Positions 7,174 through 16,263 of a stretch of 54,064 nt of DNA are shown one piece after another (positions within the stretch are counted from its first letter, which is position 1; each line of letters opens with the position of its first letter). The notes under the pieces are model-generated. The model saw only the letters and a list, made by a program, of their open reading frames with translations, was not told the DNA's origin and made no database searches. The position numbers and the translations under genes are program-made. Origin of the DNA: Acidobacteriota bacterium (GTDB lineage: Bacteria; Acidobacteriota; Terriglobia; Versatilivoradales; Versatilivoraceae); the NCBI GenBank assembly GCA_022821775.1, contig JAJECY010000019.1:1-54064 (forward strand). Reading direction: 5' to 3'.

Positions 7174-10100
7174 CTAGAACAGCAGCCGGAAGCCGACCTG
7201 CACCTGGAATGGCGGTCCGGGGATGTTTCCCGCCAGGTATTGGCCGTCCTGTCCCCGGATCTGGGCGAAGTTCGGATTGGTCGGCTGTCCGCTCAGTCCG
7301 CAGGCGAGGTCGCGTGAACCGGCGCAGTAGTTGGCGACCGTCGGGAACCCCTGATTCAGCGTCACGTTGTCGAGGTTCAGCAGATTGAAGAACTCCAGCG
7401 AAAGGACGGCCTGCCGGGTCTCGCCCAATGGAACGCGCTTCTGCACCCGGAGGTTGAGATCGGCGGTCGGCTTGTTGCGGAAGGCGTTTCTGGTGAAAGG
7501 CACTCCGGGTGCGCGGTAGGGACGGTCGGCGCCGCCCCGGTCCTGGTTGGAATCGGTGCCCATGCGCGCGTCGAAGGGGGCGCTCGACAGAATGGACATG
7601 CCCGTCGAGACGTCAAGCTCTCCGGGCAGCAGGACGACACCGTGGGCGTGGAACTGGTGGCGCCGGTCGAGCAGGCTGGGACCGTACTCGGCAGCCAGGT
7701 CATACCCGTTCTCATAGGATATTCCCCCGGCGTCCCGCTCGTTGTCGTCGCTCGATTCGTTCTTCGACAGCACGTAGTGGGCGCTGAGCTGTCCCCAGGA
7801 GCGGCGGATTTCCGAACTGATGGTCAGCGCCCGATAGAAGGACTCCGCGGTCGACTCCCGGACGGTGACGCTGTCAAGCCCCGGGACCGGACGCCGGGTC
7901 CCGCTGCGCAGACCGAAGAACGGGCGCTGGGCCGGGTCGTCCACCCGCACCGCCGGCAAAGCGACGTTGAGGTCCCGGTTCCGTTCCAGGCGGGTGGTGT
8001 CGACCACCAGCAGGTCGGCCCCCAGCGACCAGCCGGGACGGACCTCGTGCTGCAGGCCGCCACCGAACTGGCGCGCCATCGGATTCTTGAAATTCACGTC
8101 CACCGAGGTGACCCTCGCTCCGGCGAAGGGGTTGTTCTCGATGCCGAGGGCCTCGGCGATGGCGGCGATCTGGCCCGGAGCCAGCGTCGGTAGATTGTCG
8201 AGCGACCGCCGGTTCAGATCGATCCCGATGAGTTTCATCTGGTCGTACAGAGTGAGGTGGGGGCTTCCAGGCGGCGCCGGGAATGGCAGGGACACGCTCA
8301 GGTCCCCTGGAGGCACCCGAAAGTTGTTCATGGGGGCGGCCAGCAGCAGCAGGGGCGTTCGAGCGTAATAGATGCCCGCGAACCCGCGCACCACGGTCCT
8401 GGCGTTTCCGGCCGGATCCCAGGCCAGACCTGCCCTCGGTCCGAACTGGCGGCCGCTGCTCGGGATGGCGGTCGGGTCCACCCGGCGGCCGCCGGGAAAG
8501 GTCACGCCGCACAACTGATCGATCAGGAAAGCGTTTTCGGCGTCCGGGGTGGGGTTGAACTGGCCGTCCCAGCGCAGGCCGAAGTTGACCGTCAGGGTGG
8601 GAGCCAGCCGCCACTGGTCCTGCATGAACAGTCCCACCTCGTCGGTTGCGAAGGATGCCTCCAGGTTGCCGACCTGCTGCAGGTAGATCAACGACGGCGA
8701 GCCGAAACGGTTGGGGATGGCCCCGCCGGCCCCGATGATATCGAGGGTCGTCTCGACGTCCGACCCGAAGACCAGGTAGCCGCCGTTCTGGAAGAAGCCG
8801 AACTCCTGATCGATGAAGACGTGGTTGTAGTCGAATCCCGCCTTCAGGTTGTGGTCGTTGACGATCCAGGTCAGGTTGCCGGCCGCCTGGGCCCTCCAGT
8901 CGAACTGGGTGGTGGGGCGGAAGCTGCGGGTCCCGAACTCACCCAGCGAGAGATCGACCAGCGGCTTGAGGGCGTTGGCCGAACGCGGACGATCCTCGCG
9001 CGAGTACTGCCCGCGCAGCTCGAAGAGCAGCCCGGACGACGCCACGCTGGTGAACTGGGCGACCACCGTTTGGGTCTGGTCCTCCTCGGTTCCGTTGGTT
9101 TCCAGCGAGCGATGGGTCGTCGGTACAATGACGTTGCCCACGCCGTCCGAGTTGAGCGCCCGGTTGGTGCTGCCGTTGTAGCGGAGATTGAAGCGGTTGC
9201 CGGCAGGCAGGTTGAAGTCGATACGGGCCAGCCAGGCCTTGGCGTCGTTGGTCACCTCGAACGGGGTCTCCAGGCTCCGGAAGTGGTCGAATCCTTCCCG
9301 GCTGGCGGCGGTGGGCGAGAAGTTGTCGAGCCGCGTGAACCGCACCTCGCGGGGGGCCTTGAACTCCTGCTGCTCATAGGCAACGAAATAGAAGGCGCGG
9401 TCCCGTGAAAGCGCTCCACCCAGGGAACCGCCGAACTGGTGCTGGGTCGGAGCCGCATCCTGCCCGAAAGCGTTACGGGCCGCCAGTTGCTCCGGCCGCA
9501 GAAGGTAGAAGGCCGACCCCCTCGGAGTGTTTGTTCCCGACTTGGTGATGGCGTTGACCAGCCCGCCGCTGGACCGCCCGAACTCGGGGGAATAGCCGGC
9601 CTTCACGACCCGGAATTCGCGCACCGCCTCCTGGGGAATGGTAAAGGTGAACCGGGAGCGCTCGCCGCCTCGGACGCCCCCGAAGAAGGGCTGGTTGTAG
9701 TCGGCTCCGTCGATGCTGACATTCCCGTTGATGCCGCGCTGGCCTGCCAGCGAGATCTGACCGCGCTGAGGCTCGACCTGGGCCGTGGGTGTCAGCGTGA
9801 GGAAATCGTGGAACCGCCGGCCGTTGATGGGCAGGTTGGAGATGGCCTGACTGTCCAGGGCCACGTCGGCCGTATCGGTGGTGGTTTCCACCGCGGAGGT
9901 TTGAGCGGTCACGGTGATTGTCTGGGCGATGCCTGCCGGAGCCAGGGTGAAGTTGATCGTTCGGACTGCCCCGACGGTAAGGGTCACCTCGTCGAGCTCC
10001 GCCGTACCGAAGCCGGCCAATTCGACGTCGAGGTCGTAGGAACCGGGAGGCAGCAGCGGGACGCTGTAGAACCCCGAGTCGTCGGACACTCCGGCGCGGA

Positions 10101-10347
10101 TCAGACCATTGTCGACGTTCACGACCCTCACCGTGGCGCCCGCCAGCACTCCCCCGGTGGTGTCTGATACCAGCCCGGTGATCTTGCCGGTGGTCGCCCT
10201 GTCCTGGGCCTGCGCCGGCGCCAGCAGAAGAACGGCTGCAACCAGGCGAACGAGCGCGAGCCCGCATTTTTCCCCGAGGGGTGTACTCTTGAGGGGAACG
10301 CAGAGAGGCAGGGGCGTGTTTAACGTCATTTTGGGATGCCACCCCAT
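7174..10347 (-). CDS. TonB-dependent receptor with carboxypeptidase-regulatory-like domain (Oar-like)
   Basis: A 1057-residue outer-membrane receptor. The leader ends near LLLAPAQAQ; Met7 (10329) is an equally possible start. An N-terminal Ig-like carboxypeptidase-regulatory domain follows (KITGLVSDTTGGVLAGATV, about 55-125). Next is a plug domain with ITVTAQTSAVETTTDTA and SIDGADYNQPFFGG, then a long barrel ending in Phe (QVQVGFRLLF), as outer-membrane beta barrels usually do. Such receptors bring polymers, sugars or chelates across the outer membrane using TonB energy. The ATG directly follows the stop of the upstream dehydratase gene, so the two are likely co-translated. No SusD-like partner is present. 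Confidence 0.9.
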   Translation of the reverse strand: MGWHPKMTLNTPLPLCVPLKSTPLGEKCGLALVRLVAAVLLLAPAQAQDRATTGKITGLVSDTTGGVLAGATVRVVNVDNGLIRAGVSDDSGFYSVPLLPPGSYDLDVELAGFGTAELDEVTLTVGAVRTINFTLAPAGIAQTITVTAQTSAVETTTDTADVALDSQAISNLPINGRRFHDFLTLTPTAQVEPQRGQISLAGQRGINGNVSIDGADYNQPFFGGVRGGERSRFTFTIPQEAVREFRVVKAGYSPEFGRSSGGLVNAITKSGTNTPRGSAFYLLRPEQLAARNAFGQDAAPTQHQFGGSLGGALSRDRAFYFVAYEQQEFKAPREVRFTRLDNFSPTAASREGFDHFRSLETPFEVTNDAKAWLARIDFNLPAGNRFNLRYNGSTNRALNSDGVGNVIVPTTHRSLETNGTEEDQTQTVVAQFTSVASSGLLFELRGQYSREDRPRSANALKPLVDLSLGEFGTRSFRPTTQFDWRAQAAGNLTWIVNDHNLKAGFDYNHVFIDQEFGFFQNGGYLVFGSDVETTLDIIGAGGAIPNRFGSPSLIYLQQVGNLEASFATDEVGLFMQDQWRLAPTLTVNFGLRWDGQFNPTPDAENAFLIDQLCGVTFPGGRRVDPTAIPSSGRQFGPRAGLAWDPAGNARTVVRGFAGIYYARTPLLLLAAPMNNFRVPPGDLSVSLPFPAPPGSPHLTLYDQMKLIGIDLNRRSLDNLPTLAPGQIAAIAEALGIENNPFAGARVTSVDVNFKNPMARQFGGGLQHEVRPGWSLGADLLVVDTTRLERNRDLNVALPAVRVDDPAQRPFFGLRSGTRRPVPGLDSVTVRESTAESFYRALTISSEIRRSWGQLSAHYVLSKNESSDDNERDAGGISYENGYDLAAEYGPSLLDRRHQFHAHGVVLLPGELDVSTGMSILSSAPFDARMGTDSNQDRGGADRPYRAPGVPFTRNAFRNKPTADLNLRVQKRVPLGETRQAVLSLEFFNLLNLDNVTLNQGFPTVANYCAGSRDLACGLSGQPTNPNFAQIRGQDGQYLAGNIPGPPFQVQVGFRLLF

Positions 10348-11445
10348 TCACTGCCAGGAGCTCTTCTCCAGGCAGTAGGCACTGACCTTGTCGTCGTCGA
10401 AGGCCACGCCGTGGCCGGGACGTTCGGGAGGAACCGCGTAACCTCCCTCGATTTCCAGAGGGTGCTGCAGGAACCGTTCCAGCATCGGGACCTGCTCCAC
10501 GAAGAGCGCGTTGGGGGTGGCGCACACCAGGTGGACGTGGATCTCCATCATCAAGTGGGGAGACACCGAGGCGTTGAAGCTGTGGGCCAGGGCGGCGATT
10601 CTCAGCCACTCGGTGATACCCACCCGGCCGACGTCGGGTTGCAGGATGCCGGCGGCCCCCCGAGCCAGGTACTCCCTGAAGACGTGCCGGTTGAAGAGGT
10701 TCTCGCCCAGTGCGATGGGGATGGAGGTGCGCCGGCTCAACTGCTCGTGCCCCAGCACGTCGTCGGCACCCAAAGGTTCCTCCATCCAGAAGAGGTCGAG
10801 ATCCTCCAGCAGGCGGCAGCGGGCCATGGCTTCGGCCGCGTTCCAGCGCAGGTTGGCGTCGACCATGAGCTTCACGTCCTCGCCCACCGCCTTCCTCACC
10901 GCCCGGACACGGGCCACGTCTTCCAGGCGGCTCTCTTTGCCCACCTTGATCTTGACCCCGGGGATTCCCCGCTCCACGCAAGCGGCAGCCTCGCGGACCA
11001 TCTCCTCCACGCCGTGGTTCAGCCAGCCGCAGTCGGTGTTGTAGACGGGAGTGCGGTCGCGGGCCGCCCCCAGAAAGCGGAAGAGCGGCTGGCCGGCCTG
11101 CCGGGCCTTCAGGTCCCACAGGGCGATGTCGATGGCCGAGGAGGCCAGCAGGGTCACCCCGTGCCTGCCCACCCAGTGCAGTCCCCACCACATCTTCTCC
11201 CAGAGCCGCTGGGTGTCTCTGGGGTCTTCCCCCAGGATCAGGGGCACGACTTCGGTGTCCAGCATCACCTTGGTGGCCCATCCCCCCCGGCCGATGGTGT
11301 AGGTAAAGCCGAACCCCTCGTCTCCGGTGTCGGTATGAACGGTGGCGGCGATCACCTCCAGGCATTCGACTTCCTGGATGGCGTCCACGATCTTGCGGTG
11401 GGGAGGAAACCGGTAGAAGGCCGTGTCGATGCGTCGGATCTTCAT
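10348..11445 (-). CDS. Enolase-superfamily sugar-acid dehydratase (mandelate racemase/muconate lactonizing group)
   Basis: A 365-residue enzyme of the mandelate racemase subgroup. Visible active-site parts are the K-x-K motif VKIKV (Lys165, Lys167), the metal ligands Asp196 (VDAN), Glu222 (WMEEP) and Glu248 (LGEN), and the Asp271/His297 dyad (QPDVG, SPH). Members abstract the proton next to a carboxylate, and most with a K-x-K plus His-Asp dyad dehydrate aldonic acids to 2-keto-3-deoxy acids. The exact acid cannot be told. The gene is first in a two-gene unit with the TonB receptor and is divergent from the GH32-like gene across 108 bases. Confidence 0.9.
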   Translation of the reverse strand: MKIRRIDTAFYRFPPHRKIVDAIQEVECLEVIAATVHTDTGDEGFGFTYTIGRGGWATKVMLDTEVVPLILGEDPRDTQRLWEKMWWGLHWVGRHGVTLLASSAIDIALWDLKARQAGQPLFRFLGAARDRTPVYNTDCGWLNHGVEEMVREAAACVERGIPGVKIKVGKESRLEDVARVRAVRKAVGEDVKLMVDANLRWNAAEAMARCRLLEDLDLFWMEEPLGADDVLGHEQLSRRTSIPIALGENLFNRHVFREYLARGAAGILQPDVGRVGITEWLRIAALAHSFNASVSPHLMMEIHVHLVCATPNALFVEQVPMLERFLQHPLEIEGGYAVPPERPGHGVAFDDDKVSAYCLEKSSWQ

Positions 11446-11553
11446 GCTTCCATTCCTCGTTCAATGGTCCCGGAACCACGGTGTCGGTTCAGCCGGCTCG
11501 CCGCGGTGGGGACCGTTGCGTTCAACCGGGGGACAAAGATAGCATATTGAAGC

Positions 11554-13044
11554 ATGGCATCCGATAGGCACGCCCCCCGCTATCACTTCACCGCACCCGA
11601 AGGGGAATGCCGCCCTTTCGACCCCAACGGGGCCATTTACTGGCGGGGGCGCTACCACCTCTTCTACATCTTTCAGGATCCGAGCCTGCCGCATCAAGGG
11701 CACTGCTGGGGCCACGCCAGCAGCCCCGACCTGCTGGACTGGACCATCCATCCTCCGGCCCTGAAACCTGACCGGGGGGATCCGGAGGTGGGCATCTTCA
11801 GCGGCGGGGCCTTCCTCGACAAGGCGGGCCGGCCGGTGCTCATCTACCACGGGGTCGGCTCCGGAACCTGCCTGGCGGTCCCCGGTGACGACGACCTGGT
11901 CCAATGGCGCAAGAGCCCGCACAATCCGGTAATTCCCGAGCCCCGAGAGGGAGATCCGGGCTGGGGAGTCTACAACGTGTTCGACCCCCATGCCTGGCTG
12001 GAAGGAGACCGCTACCACGCCATTCTGGGCGGGAAGGTGAAGCCCGATGACCGGTGGGACACGGTCTATCGGTTCACCTCCGACGATTTGGTCCACTGGG
12101 AGTACCAGCGGCCCTTCTACCGTCCCGACCCTGCCTGGACCGGCGAGGAAGAAGACTGCGCCTGTCCGGACTTCTTCCCCCTGGGTAATCGGCACGCCTT
12201 GCTCTGCATCAGCCACCCCCGGGGGGCTCGCTGCTACCTGGGCCGCTACCGAAACGGAACCTTCTTCCCCGAGGAGCACCACCGCATGAACTGGCCGGGA
12301 GGCGCCTGCTTTGCCCCGGAAAGCCTGCTGGACGACCAGGGCCGGAGGATTTTCTGGACTTGGGCCCTCGATCAGCAGAGCCGGGAAAAACCGCTGCGCG
12401 GCCTGGGAGTGATGACCCTGCCTCGGGTGTTGTCGCTGGACCCGGACGGCTCCCTGCGGATCGAGCCGGCCGCGGAGCTGGAGAGCCTGCGGACGGTCCG
12501 AGGGCAGTGGCGCGACCTGGAGCTTGCACCCGGCCGGGAACTCCCCTTTGACGAGCTCAGGGGCGATAGCCTGGAGTTGGGACTGGAGGCCAGCCTTGCG
12601 GAGGCGGGGGCGTTGGCACTCAAGGTTGGCTGCAGCCCGGGTGGGGAAGAGCAGACGGTGATTCTCTGCGACCGCCGGGAAGGATCTCTGCTCATCGACA
12701 CCACCCGGTCCAGCCTGAACCCCGAGATCTGGAGGCCGTTCCCCATCATGAGGCGGGATACCGAGTCGCAGGACGTGCCCGTTCAGGAGGCCCCCTTCGA
12801 GCTGGCTTCGGGGGAACGGCTGAAGCTGCGAGTCTTCCTGGACCGTTCCATCCTGGAGGTCTTTGCCAACGGCCGGCAGTGCCTGACCCAGCGGATCTAC
12901 CCCACCCGCAGCGACAGCCTGGGAGTGTCCCTGGTTGCCGTCAGGGGCGAGGCGAGGGTCCACGCCCTCACCGCCTGGGAAATGAAGGGAATTCGAACCT
13001 CTGATAGCCGAGTCCTGGAAAAACTCCTGGAGGAGACCCGATGA
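11554..13044 (+). CDS. Glycoside hydrolase family 32-like protein with altered motifs
   Basis: A 496-residue protein built like GH32 enzymes (invertase, levanase): a five-bladed propeller (about 10-310) plus a C-terminal beta-sandwich containing LRVFLDRSILEVFANG. The nucleophile motif DPNG is intact (Asp23), within RPFDPNGAIYW. The transition-state motif usually read as RDP is FDP here (143-145). The acid/base motif usually read as ECPD is ACPD (203-206), inside DCACPDFF, with acidic residues displaced a few positions upstream. No signal peptide is seen, so it may be cytoplasmic. The stop overlaps the next ATG by 4 bases. Fructan hydrolysis is possible but not assured. Confidence 0.85.
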   Translation: MASDRHAPRYHFTAPEGECRPFDPNGAIYWRGRYHLFYIFQDPSLPHQGHCWGHASSPDLLDWTIHPPALKPDRGDPEVGIFSGGAFLDKAGRPVLIYHGVGSGTCLAVPGDDDLVQWRKSPHNPVIPEPREGDPGWGVYNVFDPHAWLEGDRYHAILGGKVKPDDRWDTVYRFTSDDLVHWEYQRPFYRPDPAWTGEEEDCACPDFFPLGNRHALLCISHPRGARCYLGRYRNGTFFPEEHHRMNWPGGACFAPESLLDDQGRRIFWTWALDQQSREKPLRGLGVMTLPRVLSLDPDGSLRIEPAAELESLRTVRGQWRDLELAPGRELPFDELRGDSLELGLEASLAEAGALALKVGCSPGGEEQTVILCDRREGSLLIDTTRSSLNPEIWRPFPIMRRDTESQDVPVQEAPFELASGERLKLRVFLDRSILEVFANGRQCLTQRIYPTRSDSLGVSLVAVRGEARVHALTAWEMKGIRTSDSRVLEKLLEETR

Positions 13045-14915
13045 AATCTCTCGCCTGGTTGATCCCCCTGGTGATGGTTCAGGTCGGACCGGGGTGCCAG
13101 CCCCGGACGCAGCCCGGAGCCGATGAGGCGACCCATTTTACCCACGGCGCCATGCTGGGCCGGGTGGAGGCCCACAAGATGGGGGTCTGGGCCCGCACGG
13201 CCCGCTCCGGGAAGTTCGCCGTCAGGTACGGGACCGAGTCCGAGCGACTGGATTCCCTTTCCCCGGCGGTGGAGACTCGGGTCGAGCGGGACAACACCGG
13301 CTGGGTTCACCTCGCCGGCCTGGATTCAAACACCCGATACCACTATCGGCTGGTCTGGCTGGACGGGGCGGAGGAGATTCCGGGTCCCGGGGGAACCTTC
13401 CATACCCTGCCCAGCCCCGACGACGTGCGCCATCCCCGGCACAACCCGGAGGGACGTTTCAACTTCCGATTCGAGTTCGCCTGCGGCAACAACCAGAATA
13501 CCGGCGGTCCGGGGGCCTTCGGATCGAGCCTGCCCGCCTTCGCCACCATGCTCAGAGAGCTTCAGGGCGCCGGCAGTCGGGCCCGGATCGATTTCGCCAT
13601 TCTCAACGGGGACTGGCTGTACGAGGAGAAGCGCCGGTACCCTCCCCAGGACTGGCTGCGGCAAGTGGGCCTTTCCGCCGGGCAGACACCCGAGGTGGTG
13701 GAGGTCATGCCCAACATCGTGGGCGTCTGGGAGAACTACAAGCTCTACCTGGACCGGGGAGAGCACCTGCCCGACTGGCATCGGGTGGTCCCCTCCTACT
13801 TCACCTTCGACGACCACGAGATCGTCAACGACGTCTACGGAGCCGGAGAGGTGGGTCTGCGCAACCGGCGTCCCGTCTTCCGAGACATCGCCCTGAAGGC
13901 CTGGTACGACTACCTGGGCTGGAGCAACCCGGTGGATCCTCCCCATGACTTTCTGTTCGGACGGGCCGCCTTCACCGCCGGAAGCTCCATCCTGGCCGAT
14001 CCCGAAGCCGACTTCAGCCGCTTGGACCCCCGGGAGACGGCCACCCTGCACGTGCACTGGGGCACCCCCGATGCCGGCGTCATGGATGGACCCAGCGACA
14101 CCGAGGGCGGCGACCCCAACGCCGGTGTCTACCGGATCGTGGAGGTGCTGGATGCCAACCGGTTGAAGATCCGGCCCGCCGCCAGGGCCGACGGCATGGC
14201 GGCCTACTCCATCGGGCGGGTGTCGCACTTCCGGAAGTCGGTCAGCAATGCCGACTTCTTCTTCCTGGACACCCGCAGCCACCGCATGATGCACCACATG
14301 AACCAGCCCCGAAAGAAGGGCGTTTCCATGATCGGCGCTCCTCAGAAGGACTGGTTGAAGCGGGAGATGAAAGCCAGCCGGGCCGACCTGTTTTTCATCG
14401 TCTCCTCAGTCAACTTCACCATCCCTCACGTGGGGGCCTATGGGCCGGAGCCCGTCCCCAACAAGGACGACGCCTGGACGGTGTTCCTGGAGGAACGGGA
14501 GGACCTGATCCGCTTCTGGGACTCGCTGGGCAAGCCGGTCTTTGTGCTGACGGGCGACCTGCACAACAGTTTCGCCATCAAGATCACCGACCGCGTCTGG
14601 GAATTCGCTTCCGGACCCCACAACTCGAGCAACCACCCGCTGAGCAGCGAGGGCGGGCGTCCCACCAACGGCGCCTACGATTCCCAGGGACGCCGGGTGG
14701 AGATCCGCTGGTCGAGCTTCATGCAGCCGGACACGCCCCTCCTGATGCGAAATCGGCCGGTCTACTGCGTGGTGCAGGTCAACAACGCCTTCAACAACCC
14801 GGTCGAGGAAGGCACCGACCGCTGGGTGGCCTACCGCCATCCCCAGGTAATCTTTCAGTACTACGACGGGCTTAGCGGCGAGATGCTCTACGCCGAATCG
14901 ATCCTGGCGGATTGA
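13041..14915 (+). CDS. PhoD-like metallophosphatase/phosphodiesterase, exported
   Basis: A 624-residue protein of the alkaline phosphatase D family. A short leader ends at Cys19 in a loose lipobox (QVGPGC), so it may be a lipoprotein. A fibronectin-like N-domain covers about 30-125. The metallophosphatase core follows with NGDW (189-192), FDDHE (256-260), LDTR (409-412) and TGDLHNS near 506. About 100 residues between FDDHE and LDTR (roughly 300-398) form an extra segment not usual in short PhoD proteins. The family releases phosphate from diesters and monoesters outside the cytoplasm. The 4-base overlap with the GH32-like gene implies joint translation. Confidence 0.88.
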   Translation: MKSLAWLIPLVMVQVGPGCQPRTQPGADEATHFTHGAMLGRVEAHKMGVWARTARSGKFAVRYGTESERLDSLSPAVETRVERDNTGWVHLAGLDSNTRYHYRLVWLDGAEEIPGPGGTFHTLPSPDDVRHPRHNPEGRFNFRFEFACGNNQNTGGPGAFGSSLPAFATMLRELQGAGSRARIDFAILNGDWLYEEKRRYPPQDWLRQVGLSAGQTPEVVEVMPNIVGVWENYKLYLDRGEHLPDWHRVVPSYFTFDDHEIVNDVYGAGEVGLRNRRPVFRDIALKAWYDYLGWSNPVDPPHDFLFGRAAFTAGSSILADPEADFSRLDPRETATLHVHWGTPDAGVMDGPSDTEGGDPNAGVYRIVEVLDANRLKIRPAARADGMAAYSIGRVSHFRKSVSNADFFFLDTRSHRMMHHMNQPRKKGVSMIGAPQKDWLKREMKASRADLFFIVSSVNFTIPHVGAYGPEPVPNKDDAWTVFLEEREDLIRFWDSLGKPVFVLTGDLHNSFAIKITDRVWEFASGPHNSSNHPLSSEGGRPTNGAYDSQGRRVEIRWSSFMQPDTPLLMRNRPVYCVVQVNNAFNNPVEEGTDRWVAYRHPQVIFQYYDGLSGEMLYAESILAD

Positions 14916-14986
14916 GGGGGGCGGGACGCGGGTCGTGGGAGGTTGGAGGAAAAGCTGACGGATCTGCAACCGAGACGGAGGAGTTG

Positions 14987-16126
14987 ATGATGAGAGTCGC
15001 TTGTCGGCCAGGTTGGTTGTTTCTCGGCGTCCTGACGATTGGGAGCAACGCGTGCACGATGTCCCAATCCCCCCGGGACGCCCTGCCCGAGCCACTGCAG
15101 AAGGTCACCGTCTTTACCAAGGGCGAGGCGGGGTACCACTGCTTCCGCATACCGGCGCTGGTGATGACTCCCGGGGGAACGACTCTGGCGTTTGCCGAGG
15201 GACGCAGGGACAGTTGCCGCGACGATGCCGACATCGACCTGGTGCTGAAGCGCAGCACCGATCAGGGACTCACCTGGGGCCCGCTACAGGTGCTTTTCGA
15301 CGACGGCGACCTGTCGGTGAACCAGCCCGTGCCCGTGGTGAACCGGCAAACAGGGGAGGTGGTCTTCGTCTTCTGCAAGAACAACCAACGGGTGTTCGTT
15401 TCGAAGAGCAGCGACGAAGGGGCGACCTGGAGCCGGCCACGAGAGATCACCCAACAAGTCGCCGATCCCTCCTGGAGCTATCTCGGCGCGGGTCCGGGCC
15501 ACGGCATCCAGCTATCAAGCGGCCGGCTGCTGGTCTCGAGCTGGGGCGACCTGTCGCCGGGGCCCAGAACCTGGAGGCCGGCCGGCTGGGGCAAGGTCCA
15601 GTTCTCCTACGCAATGTACAGCGATGACCACGGCCGGACTTGGCGGCGCAGCCAACCGCTGGACATCGACCTCTCGGACGAGTCGATGTCAGTGGAGACG
15701 GTGGACGGGCGTATCTATATGAACATGCGCAGCCGGCAGAACAAGCTTCTGCGTGCCTATGCCTGGAGCGAGGACGGGGGAGAGACCTGGTCGGAGGTCA
15801 ACTTCGACCCGGGGATGCCCGAGCCCTCGGTGCAGGGCAGCCTGGTTCGATTCACCACTGCCGACAAGCACGGGAAAAATCGTGTCCTGCTTGCCCATCC
15901 CTCGAGCCAGGCCGAGCGGGCTCGACTGACGGTTCGGATGAGCTACGACGAGTGCCGAACCTGGCCGGTGGCCAAACTTCTCCACCAGGAATACTCCGGC
16001 TACTCGGATATGGCCATCGCCCCCGACATGACGGTGCTGTGCCTCTACGAGTCCGAATGGCACGCCAGGATGCTCCTGGCCCGCTTCACCCTGGACTGGC
16101 TGACCGACGGCGCCGACAGCCTCTGA
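14987..16126 (+). CDS. Exo-alpha-sialidase-like exported enzyme (BNR/Asp-box propeller)
   Basis: A 379-residue six-bladed propeller. The FRIP motif is at 53-56 and is followed by an acidic stretch (DADIDLV, about 80-86) where sialidases carry the catalytic Asp. Asp boxes are visible at STDQGLTW, SSDEGATW, SDDHGRTW and SEDGGETW. The N-terminal 25 residues form a hydrophobic leader with Cys23, possibly a lipoprotein site. The start at 14987 (or 14990) is set by ACGGAGGAG just upstream. Sialidases release terminal sialic acids from glycans. No sialic-acid lyase, kinase or transporter of the classical nan pathway is seen in the window, so another sugar acid could be the target. Confidence 0.87.
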   Translation: MMRVACRPGWLFLGVLTIGSNACTMSQSPRDALPEPLQKVTVFTKGEAGYHCFRIPALVMTPGGTTLAFAEGRRDSCRDDADIDLVLKRSTDQGLTWGPLQVLFDDGDLSVNQPVPVVNRQTGEVVFVFCKNNQRVFVSKSSDEGATWSRPREITQQVADPSWSYLGAGPGHGIQLSSGRLLVSSWGDLSPGPRTWRPAGWGKVQFSYAMYSDDHGRTWRRSQPLDIDLSDESMSVETVDGRIYMNMRSRQNKLLRAYAWSEDGGETWSEVNFDPGMPEPSVQGSLVRFTTADKHGKNRVLLAHPSSQAERARLTVRMSYDECRTWPVAKLLHQEYSGYSDMAIAPDMTVLCLYESEWHARMLLARFTLDWLTDGADSL

Positions 16127-16263
16127 GACACTGTCGCCGCCGTCAGCCCTGAGTCAGGGCGCATGGTTCCAAGATCGGCAAGCGCTCTGATCCGTCCTTG
16201 AGCTGGAGGGGAAACTGGCGGCGGGATTCACCGCGCCCGCTGCTGAGACATTGAGAGGCAAGG

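Noticed and set aside
9473-11479. 668-codon minus frame spanning the dehydratase and receptor genes
   Set aside because: Out of frame with both real genes and rich in Arg/Gly/Pro; the other frames carry the catalytic and barrel motifs.
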